Assembly (NCBI RefSeq): GCF_021533215.1 | Contig: NZ_JAJNKA010000018.1 | Coordinates: 1-64,000 of the forward strand | Reading direction: 5' to 3' | Source of the DNA: Portibacter lacus | GTDB taxonomy: Bacteria; Bacteroidota; Bacteroidia; Chitinophagales; Saprospiraceae | Length of the DNA stretch: 64,000 bases | Shown here: piece after piece, positions 55,241 through 63,103 of the stretch | Layout of the letters: each line of letters opens with the position of its first letter | Position numbering within the stretch: the first letter of the stretch is position 1 | The notes under the pieces: generated by a model | Told to the model about the DNA's origin: nothing | What the model saw: only the letters and a program-made list of their open reading frames with translations | Database searches by the model: none | Program-made: the position numbers and the translations under genes

Positions 55241-55392
55241 AGTTTAATATTAAATTGACCTAAAAATATAAAAGCCTCAGTAATAATACCTCATTTCACT
55301 TAGAGTTGTTTTGTTCACACCAAAATTTAACTAGAATTCATCTGAGAAGAAAGTCGCGACTTCTTCATTATTTAACCATAAACTCATATCAG

Positions 55393-56160
55393 ATGAAGAA
55401 GATTTATACAGGCCGTGAATGGTCACAAAACAGATTTGCACGTTTTCAAGTTGGGATAATTATAGCTTTGCTTTTTGTAATCTATGCATTTAATTATGAA
55501 AGTCAGCCGGTCCATTATGATCCAGACTCGTTCACCATAGAACCCGATGAAATCGAGCAGCTAGTGGAAGTATACGTTGAAAAGCCACCGAAATTCAGAC
55601 AATTTCAGACCTTAGAAAAAGTGAGTGAGCTTGTCCTTGAAAAGCCATTAGAAATTTTTAAGCCCGAGCTCGTCGATACGGATATTATTTCCGATGATGT
55701 TACAGACGAAGATATCACTACTTACAAACAGGAACGAGCAGTCCAACTTCCATTGCCAGAAGAAGCGGGGGAAGTGATGCCGGAAATCGAGGCCAGCGGT
55801 TTTGTAACTATGGCTGAGAGAATGCCCTTATTTCAGGATTGTTTGGACAAGTTTGAAAATTATGAAGAGCAGCTTGCATGTACTACTGAAAAGTTGATGA
55901 CTACGATTCGCAATAATCTAAAATATCCAGCATTGGCGCGTGAGAATGGGATAGAAGCGACGGTGATTGGTTCTTTTATTGTGACATCAGAAGGAGAGAT
56001 TTCTGAGATTAAAGTAGAAAGGTCTACGGAAAAAATATTGGACCTGGAAGTTCTCAAAGTATTTAAGAAGCTACCGAAATTAGTGCCTGGTGAACAGAAT
56101 AAGAGGCAGGTGAATGTTAAGATGTATATTCCTGTACATTTTAAGTTGAGCACGAATTAA
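55393..56160 (+). CDS. Energy transducer TonB family protein
   Basis: A 255-residue protein from ATG 55393 (a longer TTG-initiated frame from 55306 gives an unlikely basic leader before the real N-terminus). Cytoplasmic start KKIYTGREWSQNRFARFQ, one membrane helix VGIIIALLFVIYAF (about 20-35), an acidic spacer rich in E, D and P, and the C-terminal TonB domain (about 170-252; NLKYPALARENGIEATVIGSFIVTSEGEISEI). It would pass proton-motive energy to outer-membrane receptors such as that at 3584 (inference; no local ExbBD). A terminator with a special loop follows. Confidence 0.88.
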   Translation: MKKIYTGREWSQNRFARFQVGIIIALLFVIYAFNYESQPVHYDPDSFTIEPDEIEQLVEVYVEKPPKFRQFQTLEKVSELVLEKPLEIFKPELVDTDIISDDVTDEDITTYKQERAVQLPLPEEAGEVMPEIEASGFVTMAERMPLFQDCLDKFENYEEQLACTTEKLMTTIRNNLKYPALARENGIEATVIGSFIVTSEGEISEIKVERSTEKILDLEVLKVFKKLPKLVPGEQNKRQVNVKMYIPVHFKLSTN

Positions 56161-56215
56161 TAATACGGCGAGACCACTAGATCGTATCATTTCTAGTTGT
56201 AGGTTATCAATTTTG

Positions 56216-56267
56216 AAAACCACTTGATGGTCTCACTTCCTGTTGAGGCTATCAATGTGGTTTTTTT
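56216..56267 (+). terminator. Terminator after the TonB gene, with conserved apical loop
   Basis: AAAACCAC (56216-56223) pairs with GTGGTTTT (56257-56264), extended inward by TTGAT/ATCAA, and followed by T. The apical 22 bases (56229-56250; GGTCTCACTTCC then TGTTGAGGCT) match 20 of 22 with the loop of the hemW terminator at 57245-57295, although the basal stems differ. Confidence 0.85.
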
Positions 56268-56340
56268 GGGATTATTAAAAATAAGAATCCGCTGGCTAGA
56301 GGACAAGTTTGCAGTTCTTTTTCTTAAGAACCACTATCTC

Positions 56341-57059
56341 CTATTGTGTCAATATTAATTTCTGTATGCTTATTACGTACTTATCTTTAAGAAGTCGGAC
56401 AAAATAAATTCCATTAGAAAATCCGCTTAACGGGATTCTACTACTATCACTCTTTACAGCTTTTAATACCCTGCCTGTTACACTTAAGACTTGAACTTCA
56501 TCATAAGAAGAGGGACTAACTGCTCTGATATTTAAGTATTCCTCAGACCTCGCAGGATTTGGAAAGATTTCAATTTCATTGGTTATTATTTTAGAAACTT
56601 GTCTTAAAGATGAACTATTACTTATTGAGAAAATTTCGGTTATCCCATTGTCGCATAAATATTCTTTCGGATGGAACAATATTAAACAACTATCAGAAAT
56701 AGTAACAGGGCATATGAAATCATAAGTCATAGTCTCGTAATTTCCGCTGGCTAAGATTTCTTCAAATGTTTCCATACTAGCGGTATCTAAAGTATTTACT
56801 AGAAAATTAGGACCATGCAAAATTGAATCTTGAATTACCCATTCTTCTCCATTATTCATTGAAAAATAAAGATCCAATTGGCCTTCGAAATCATTTAAAA
56901 TTGGATGAATAAACACCCCATATTTAGCTTAACCGTATCGCCTGGGTTATATATTTTACCTGCGAAAGAATTTACAAAATGGATATTAACGAAACATTGA
57001 GCTTTTACTGAAATAGAACATAGAAAAGCACAAGTGATTATTAGGAAAAGTCGGCGCAT
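56341..57059 (-). pseudogene. T9SS-sorted secreted protein gene, frameshifted at a G4 run
   Basis: The start (ATG 57059; MRRLFLIITCAFLCSISVKAQ signal peptide, then NIHFVNSFAGKIYNPGDTVKLNMG) and the end (VFIHPILNDFEGQLDLYFSMNNGEEW onward, with a T9SS type A sorting tail FPNPARSEEYLNI...GIYFVRLL...QKLILTQ) are in two frames that overlap at 56895-56916. They join if the four C on the plus strand at 56916-56919 had five. The joined protein has about 239 residues and a beta-rich body. Either a sequencing error or a real disruption. Confidence 0.68.
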
Positions 57060-57244
57060 AATAGCGTTTCTTTGGTTTAGATATAAAACCCAGATTAGCA
57101 AACTAAATTGTGTGAACAAGAAAATTTCAGATGAATTAGGGCTAAGATCTGTTGCATTTCAAGTATGAATTTGCTGCTGGCGGAAATATAACTGGTCTTT
57201 TTCTCAAGAAGCAAATGAAAACAATTTCTTACTAAACCTTGTAT

Positions 57245-57295
57245 AAAAAACACTTCATAGCCTCAGCTGGAAGTGAGACCATGAAGTGTTTTTTT
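57245..57295 (-). terminator. hemW terminator with conserved apical loop
   Basis: A perfect 14-bp stem, AAAAAACACTTCAT (57245-57258) with ATGAAGTGTTTTTT (57281-57294), stands 17 bases after the hemW stop on the minus strand. Read on that strand the 22-base loop is GGTCTCACTTCC then AGCTGAGGCT, nearly the same as in the TonB terminator at 56216-56267. Confidence 0.88.
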
Positions 57296-57311
57296 CGCTC
57301 ACAACTCACAG

Positions 57312-58424
57312 CTATTCCGCAAACAACTCCATCGCCGCTGCATCTGCAAAATGCTTTCCTTCTGAAGTTAAAATATAGACTCCTCCCTTCTCTTCTACCC
57401 AGTTCCTTCGCAACAATACTGCAACCTTCTCTAAAAAGTAATCTCTAAACTCCTCTATGTCAACTAAGTCAATTCCCCAAATCGTCCTCAAACGCGTCAT
57501 CACATACTCATTATATCTCGTCGTTGCATCAATTATTTCTGTTTCCAAATCTGGAGTTCCACTCGTAATTCCACTGATGTACTTTGCATTATGAGCGATA
57601 TTCATTGACCTTGAACCAACATTAAAGGAATGCGCACTAGGACCGATTCCCAAGTATGGCTTCGATTTCCAATAATTAGAATTATGTACCGCTTCCCATC
57701 CCGGCTTTGCAAAATTAGAAATCTCATATTGAAAATAACCAGCTTCTCCTAGCATCTGGATTCCCATATCAAACTGTTCCATCACATACTCATCTGGCGC
57801 TTCAACTTCCTTCCCTTTTTCTACCCAACGACCAAGTGCCGTCCCTGGTTCTACCGTCAGAGCATAAGAAGAAATATGTCCCACATCTAAGGCAATTGTT
57901 CTCCTTACATTCTCTTTCCATAACTTATGACTCGAGAGAGGGATTCCGAAAATTAAGTCCATGGAGATATTTGTAAAACCTATGCTCTTTGCATCTTCTA
58001 TGCACGCCAGAGATTCCTCCGCATTATGCGCCCTATTCATCCACTGCAATTCTGCTTCATGAAATGACTGAACACCTATGCTTAAGCGATTCACTGGACT
58101 CTGCTTAAGCTGGCTTAATTTCAACTTCGACAAATCGTCAGGATTAGCTTCTAATGTGATTTCGGCTTTAACATTGACCGAAAAAAGCTTATAAATCTCA
58201 TTAAATATCTGATCTAATTCTCGTTCTGATAACACACTTGGCGTGCCACCTCCGAAATAAATCGTCTCTAGTTCGCTCCCATCTAAGTAATCAGCTCTCA
58301 TCCTTAGTTCTTGGACGATCGCATCTACCATATCATCCTTCCTCTTCATCGTGGTCGAAAAGTGAAAATTGCAATAATGACATGCTTGTTTGCAAAAAGG
58401 AATGTGAAAGTATATACCTGACAT
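57312..58424 (-). CDS. hemW: Radical SAM haem chaperone HemW
   Basis: A 370-residue protein of the HemW/coproporphyrinogen oxidase-like group. It begins SGIYFHIPFC11KQAC15HYC18NF, the CxxxCxxC cluster motif, followed by TIYFGGGTPSVLS (about 60-72), EANPDDL, RLSIGVQSFHEAELQWMNRAHN and GFTNISMDLIFGIP. The C-terminal HemN domain has YNEYVMTRLRT. HemW binds haem and delivers it to haemoproteins. It diverges from the BamA/TamA-like gene and ends in the conserved-loop terminator. Confidence 0.94.
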   Translation of the reverse strand: MSGIYFHIPFCKQACHYCNFHFSTTMKRKDDMVDAIVQELRMRADYLDGSELETIYFGGGTPSVLSERELDQIFNEIYKLFSVNVKAEITLEANPDDLSKLKLSQLKQSPVNRLSIGVQSFHEAELQWMNRAHNAEESLACIEDAKSIGFTNISMDLIFGIPLSSHKLWKENVRRTIALDVGHISSYALTVEPGTALGRWVEKGKEVEAPDEYVMEQFDMGIQMLGEAGYFQYEISNFAKPGWEAVHNSNYWKSKPYLGIGPSAHSFNVGSRSMNIAHNAKYISGITSGTPDLETEIIDATTRYNEYVMTRLRTIWGIDLVDIEEFRDYFLEKVAVLLRRNWVEEKGGVYILTSEGKHFADAAAMELFAE

Positions 58425-58462
58425 GGTTTAAAATCGTTCTAGTCATCAAAAGTACCTATTTT

Positions 58463-60244
58463 GTGCCGATTGTGAGCTCTATAAGACTTATATCATTTTT
58501 TGTGTTCTTGGTTTTGTCCAATCTTGCTATTGGTCAAAAGTCGAGTTACTATGCCTTTCCGAAAACGGATGACCCTGATTTAGCCAAGAGGTGGAAGGAT
58601 AAAAAAATGGATAGTACAGCGCTAATATTAGACCTAAAGAAAGTGGTCAGTGAGTTACAAGCTGCTGCCTTTCTGGAGGCATCGATAGACAGTCTTCAAT
58701 TTCGAGATTCTACAGCAACCTTCCGAATTCACCGTGGCGAAGTGTATAAATTTGCCCAACTCAATCTCAATCCACTTTATAATGAAATCCTTGCGAAGGC
58801 TGGATACCAGATTAAAACCATAGAAGGCAAACAAATGGACGTGGAATTCTTAGGTGAAATGTTTGATGAGGTGATTACCGTTCTAGAAAACAATGGTTAT
58901 CCTTTTGCTGCTATTTCACTAAAAAACTATTCCACAGATGAGAACAAGTTCAATGCCGATCTTCATATCGATAGAGGACGTCTCGTAACAATGGACACCT
59001 TTAATTTATATGGTCTAGACCTAATTAGCAAGAGTTATTTATACAATTATCTTCAGATAAAACCTGGTGACATCTATAATGCAGCTGAAATTTTAAAAAT
59101 TAAAACGAGGCTGAATAATCTACCTTTTTTGAATCTAACTGAAGATCCAACGATCAAGTTTATCGATAATTCCGCTATACTTAATCTCAAACTTGAATCG
59201 ACAAATTCCTCTCGTTTTGATTTCATCATCGGTATTCAACCTGGGAGCACTACCGATGGACCGCGCTACAGTATTACGGGAGATGTCAATTTTGAAATCC
59301 AGAATAAACTGAAGCAAGGAGAGCAATTCAAAATTAATTTTGAGCGATTAAAGCAAGAAACACAGAAGCTCGAAGTCAATTTCCAATATCCTTATTTATT
59401 GAGTTTTCCATTTGGATTTGATACCGAATTTAACCTCTTCAAAAACGAAAATAAGAATAGGGATTTGAATTTTAGTTTCGGTGTGCTTTATCAACTAAAG
59501 GCAAATAATTTCTTAAAAGCTTTTTATAATATTCAAAGTTCAAGACTGATCGAGATAGATACAACCTCTATATTAAGCACTGGTAAACTTCCTAGTCGAC
59601 TAGATGTGTCTACGAACAATTTCGGTTTACAGAGTAACTGGCAAGATTTAGATTATCAATTTAACCCGAGAAAAGGATATAAAATTATTCTACGAGGAAG
59701 TGCTGGACAAAAAACCATTATCCCATCAAATGCCATTCTAGGCTTAGAAAAAGAAGGCGTGGATTTTTCTAGTGCTTATGATACCATTGATTTAGAAACT
59801 TATCAATTCAAGCTTAATTTAACTTCTTCTTTCTTTCTACCAATTGGAAAAAGATCAACATTGAAAGTGGGCGTTACTTCTGAAAAAATCTTTGCTAAAA
59901 GCCAAGTTTTCGAAAATGAGTACTACCGTTTTGGAGGTAACAAGTTACTAAGAGGTTTCGATGAAGAAACTATCTCTGGGGAATTCTATGGCGTAGGAAC
60001 ACTCGAATTTAGATTATTGATCAGCAAAAACTCCTTTATCTCAACTTTTGTAGACTATGGATTTCGGCAAAATAAATATGATGTAGATTTCGAATGGGAT
60101 CAGCCTTATGGTGCAGGGGCAGGATTTAGTCTTGAAACAGGTGCCGGAATTTTCGGGGTAAATGTTGCTGTAGGCTCACAAAAAGGAAATCCGTTAGATT
60201 TACGTAATGTTAAGACACATATGGGATTTTTAGGCTTATTTTAG
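58463..60244 (+). CDS. BamA/TamA-like outer membrane protein (POTRA plus barrel)
   Basis: About 593 residues with a likely GTG start at 58463 (or 58472); no ATG precedes the mature region, and the frame upstream runs inside hemW on the other strand. A signal peptide (SSIRLISFFVFLVLSNLAIGQ) is followed by POTRA-like repeats (about 60-270; INTMDTFNLYGL-type and LYNYLQIKPGDIYNAAEILKIKTRLNNLPFL) and a C-terminal Omp85 barrel (LRGFDEETISGEFYGVGTLEFRLL). It probably inserts or secretes proteins across the outer membrane. Shorter than typical BamA, so a TamA/ShlB-type relative is likelier. Confidence 0.82.
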   Translation: MPIVSSIRLISFFVFLVLSNLAIGQKSSYYAFPKTDDPDLAKRWKDKKMDSTALILDLKKVVSELQAAAFLEASIDSLQFRDSTATFRIHRGEVYKFAQLNLNPLYNEILAKAGYQIKTIEGKQMDVEFLGEMFDEVITVLENNGYPFAAISLKNYSTDENKFNADLHIDRGRLVTMDTFNLYGLDLISKSYLYNYLQIKPGDIYNAAEILKIKTRLNNLPFLNLTEDPTIKFIDNSAILNLKLESTNSSRFDFIIGIQPGSTTDGPRYSITGDVNFEIQNKLKQGEQFKINFERLKQETQKLEVNFQYPYLLSFPFGFDTEFNLFKNENKNRDLNFSFGVLYQLKANNFLKAFYNIQSSRLIEIDTTSILSTGKLPSRLDVSTNNFGLQSNWQDLDYQFNPRKGYKIILRGSAGQKTIIPSNAILGLEKEGVDFSSAYDTIDLETYQFKLNLTSSFFLPIGKRSTLKVGVTSEKIFAKSQVFENEYYRFGGNKLLRGFDEETISGEFYGVGTLEFRLLISKNSFISTFVDYGFRQNKYDVDFEWDQPYGAGAGFSLETGAGIFGVNVAVGSQKGNPLDLRNVKTHMGFLGLF

Positions 60245-60356
60245 TGGGGTGAAACTTAATTTGAATTCGCTGCAAATATAGATTCCACCTATCTCTACGC
60301 GCATAAAGCATTAGAAATCAAACTAAAAATAGGTAATGTCACTGGAAATTTACAAA

Positions 60357-60554
60357 TGGGAAATAAATTTACCGTACCATTAAGGTTTGTTGCATTGCGT
60401 GGAGAAAGTTTCATTTTTTCAGTGGTTCTGGGAATTTATTTCCAGAGCGTGAATATTATGAAACGGCAAATAAATTTACCGTACTATTAAGGTTAGATAC
60501 AGGTGCAGAAAAAATGATATATTTACTTAATGGTTCTGGGAATTTATTTCCAGA
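60357..60554. repeat. Left REP cluster: four palindromes (A-B-A-B)
   Basis: Palindrome A (type CGGCAAATAAATTTACCG) occurs at 60357-60374 and 60464-60481; palindrome B (type TCTGGGAATTTATTTCCAGA) at 60427-60446 and 60535-60554. A to B gaps are 52-53 bases and the B to A gap is 17. The cores AAATAAATTT and AAATTTATTT are each other's reverse complement. The cluster lies between the barrel gene end (60244) and the transposase end (60601). Confidence 0.9.
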
Positions 60555-60600
60555 GAGACCCTAAGCATCCGACACCTATTTCCAGTCGATACAACCACAA

Positions 60601-61284
60601 TTATATTCCTGAGTTTGTTGCAAGGTAATTCCATCTGTATTCTTGCCAATTTGCAATAAGACCTGCTTTGACCGGATTATTTAGAATATAAGTTATAATG
60701 TTCCCTAGCATGCGTTCATTTCTAATATAAGTGTCATAGCTTTCTCGTTCCCAAAATTGACCAGACCGATTCAATTCTCTATTGCAATACTGTGCAGTAG
60801 CACCTTTTATGCGCTTCAGTATTCTGTCAAGAGTTTGAAACTCATTTGTAATTCTTTCTTCATCAAATTCTAGCATTTCAAATTGAACAGACGTGTCAAT
60901 TAAAAGATGAACATGGTTGTTCATTATTGTGAAAGCCAAAAGTTTGTAAAACTCATTATCAAATCTATGAAATTGTTCCTCACAAATTTGGGCACAATTT
61001 TCATTTGAAAAAAATGTTGGTCCATGTCTAATTGAATGTAGTAAGTTGTCAATTTCAAGTAGATGTTTTCTATGTATCTCGAATTTGGAATAATTTAAGA
61101 TTTCACTCTGGTATTTATTTTGAACATCTAGTAGACGATCTTGATAATTTCTTTTGCATCTAGCCAATTCTATGGCAGGAATGCTACCATGTAGTCTAAA
61201 AGTGACAAAGAAAGTATCACCGAGGTATTGAATGTGTGGAAATTTCTGTCGATAGTATTGCTTTGAATTGGATTTATTGGCCAT
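60601..61284 (-). CDS. REP-associated tyrosine transposase (RAYT, Y1/IS200-like)
   Basis: A 227-residue Y1 transposase from ATG 61284; the open frame extends further to 61434 but that part translates the flanking repeat, so the shorter start is right. Seen motifs: DTFFVTFRLHGSIP near 23-36, the HUH pair in MNNH124VH126LLID, the likely catalytic Tyr183 in RESYDTYIRNE, and LNNPVKAGLI (about 201-210), all typical of RAYTs. These are single-copy domesticated transposases that act on REP palindromes. Here the gene is flanked on both sides by matching palindromes. Confidence 0.93.
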   Translation of the reverse strand: MANKSNSKQYYRQKFPHIQYLGDTFFVTFRLHGSIPAIELARCKRNYQDRLLDVQNKYQSEILNYSKFEIHRKHLLEIDNLLHSIRHGPTFFSNENCAQICEEQFHRFDNEFYKLLAFTIMNNHVHLLIDTSVQFEMLEFDEERITNEFQTLDRILKRIKGATAQYCNRELNRSGQFWERESYDTYIRNERMLGNIITYILNNPVKAGLIANWQEYRWNYLATNSGI

Positions 61285-61376
61285 GAGTTTGCATTTAGAA
61301 ATATTAGTGTAGAAATACCAATTTTTGTTACAAAAAATTGGAAATTTTATGAACAGAGACAGAACATATTTGAAAA

Positions 61377-61502
61377 CGGCAAATAAATTTACCGTACCAT
61401 TAAGGTTGGTTGCATTGGATAGAGAATGTTTCATTTTTTCAGTGGTTCTGGAAATTTATTTTCAGAGCGTGGACATTGTGAAAACGGTAAATAAATTTAC
61501 CG
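61377..61502. repeat. Right REP cluster: three palindromes (A-B-A)
   Basis: Palindrome A at 61377-61394 and 61485-61502 (the latter, CGGTAAATAAATTTACCG, is perfect) and palindrome B at 61447-61466 (TCTGGAAATTTATTTTCAGA). The spacing (52, then 18 bases) and the sequence between A and B match the left cluster closely and in the same orientation. The cluster ends 15 bases from the stop of the gene at 61517. Confidence 0.9.
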
Positions 61503-61516
61503 CACCATTAAGGATC

Positions 61517-63103
61517 TTATGCTTTCAACTTTTCCATAAACCAAACCATTCCGAATCCGAAAACCATCAATAAGATCGAAATCCACCATGGTATTTTCTG
61601 CTCTTCGAAAAACGGTTCCATTTTTACATCATCTATATTTTGTTTCAAGTATCTAACATAATGCTCTACCTGATTCGCTCGCATCGTCTCCCAACTTCCC
61701 TTCCCGAAAACATAAAACCATTGTATTTCATCCGTTCCGAGTCTCGTTACTTTATTCCAGCCTCTTCGACCTGTAAGTTTAGCTTCTCCATCTCCATCGA
61801 GAAATGGTGTATAATTCACTATTAGTGGAAGACTATCATTAAGGAAAAGTTGATCCTCTTGATTAGCATATCCAATCTGAGCAGAAGTCGATTCCGCTTC
61901 ATAAGTTAGAAAGGGTTTTGATACCGTGAACCCTTCGTTCTTTTTCACAAATAAGTCAGACAATATGCTTGCCCACATTTGATTGTACACGCTAGCTTTA
62001 TCATGTAGGATAAGTTGATACGAATCACTGACCTTTAATAAGAATACACTACCATAACCATGATGCCATTTTAAGCCATAATCCATCACCTTCCATGAAT
62101 TATTATGCTCCACATCGATCATCTCAAGATTAACACTTTCTATTTCTTCATCTGAAAATCGCAAGACCTTATGATATGGTAATCCTTTCGCGGAAACGCC
62201 TGCTTGCGTAGGTTTCAAGGCTAATCCTAAGCCATTTTCTTTCACCGCATTTAATACTAGATTTCTTTCATTAGGAGTAATCGTATTCCAAGTCGCTATA
62301 TCCAAAAGTAAAATATCGAAGCGGTCCAGCACCTTTGTTGAAAGTGTTGCAAATTTAAATTCTGGAATATTAACATAATTGGTGCTAAATTTCTCCTGGG
62401 AAATCTTCACCTTTTGTAAAATCGAATGACCTTGTGACACCCAATAATTCTTCAGATAATTAATATCGAATTGAGGGTTATTAGCCAGAATCAGCATACT
62501 CATTTTGCTAGATGGCTTTACCTGAATAGGTAATACCTCACTCATGGTATCTCCAGATGCCACCATTGCTTTCAACGAATATTCGTACAATCCTTTAACT
62601 GGTGCTTTCAACTCGACACTAAAGTTATTTCCATTCAAAGTAGCTTGGGATTCCTCACCACTAGTGTTTTCTACCCAAATCTCCGCTAAACTGTCCTCCT
62701 CAGATTCGAATTTTCCCACTACGGTAAAATATTCACCTTCAACAATTTCAGATTTGCTCACATCTGAAAATCCATCAGGTACTGAAAAATTGACCAGCTC
62801 AATATGATAATTTTCTAAAAGCTGAATATCTTCTATCCGATGATTGCCTCCAATTAACTTAACCGTATCCGTCCAATGCATCTTTTCAGAACTTAAAAAT
62901 TCCTGAATATTATCAACCATGGAACTTTCTAGTGGTTTTTCTTTAAGATGAAATGGTTGCGCAATGGCTAGCCATAACCCAGTAAATCCAATTAATAAAA
63001 AAGCTATCTTTTTGAGATCTCGAGACCAGTATGCACTCAAGATAAAGACGACTGCCACAAAGACCGTTGCTAATAGCACCTCATATGACCAATCTATCGT
63101 CAT
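61517..63103 (-). CDS. Membrane protein with periplasmic domain, possible aerotolerance-cluster gene
   Basis: A 528-residue protein with two N-terminal helices (about 8-25 and 31-47), a large periplasmic part, and a C-terminal helix (about 505-522). The periplasmic part has an Ig-like region (about 110-200; FTVVGKFESEEDSLAEIWVEN, GLYEYSLKAM) and a class-I-amidotransferase-like stretch (about 205-320; MSMLILANNPQFDINYLKNYW, RFDILLLDIATWNTITPNERNLVLNAV) without a clear catalytic Cys. Similar proteins accompany MoxR/VWA (Bat) genes in Bacteroidota; those would lie outside the window. The upstream gene overlaps its start by four bases. Confidence 0.68.
   Translation of the reverse strand: MTIDWSYEVLLATVFVAVVFILSAYWSRDLKKIAFLLIGFTGLWLAIAQPFHLKEKPLESSMVDNIQEFLSSEKMHWTDTVKLIGGNHRIEDIQLLENYHIELVNFSVPDGFSDVSKSEIVEGEYFTVVGKFESEEDSLAEIWVENTSGEESQATLNGNNFSVELKAPVKGLYEYSLKAMVASGDTMSEVLPIQVKPSSKMSMLILANNPQFDINYLKNYWVSQGHSILQKVKISQEKFSTNYVNIPEFKFATLSTKVLDRFDILLLDIATWNTITPNERNLVLNAVKENGLGLALKPTQAGVSAKGLPYHKVLRFSDEEIESVNLEMIDVEHNNSWKVMDYGLKWHHGYGSVFLLKVSDSYQLILHDKASVYNQMWASILSDLFVKKNEGFTVSKPFLTYEAESTSAQIGYANQEDQLFLNDSLPLIVNYTPFLDGDGEAKLTGRRGWNKVTRLGTDEIQWFYVFGKGSWETMRANQVEHYVRYLKQNIDDVKMEPFFEEQKIPWWISILLMVFGFGMVWFMEKLKA

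Noticed and set aside
55306-55392. Longer start for the TonB protein
   Set aside because: It needs a TTG and gives a basic leader with no family match; ATG 55393 gives the normal cytoplasmic start before the membrane helix.
58238-58462. Upstream part of the frame of the BamA/TamA-like gene
   Set aside because: It lies inside hemW on the opposite strand and precedes a complete signal peptide that can start at GTG 58463 or 58472.
61285-61434. N-terminal 50-residue extension of the transposase
   Set aside because: It translates the flanking REP module and intergenic DNA; the RAYT family begins near MANKSNSKQYY at 61284.
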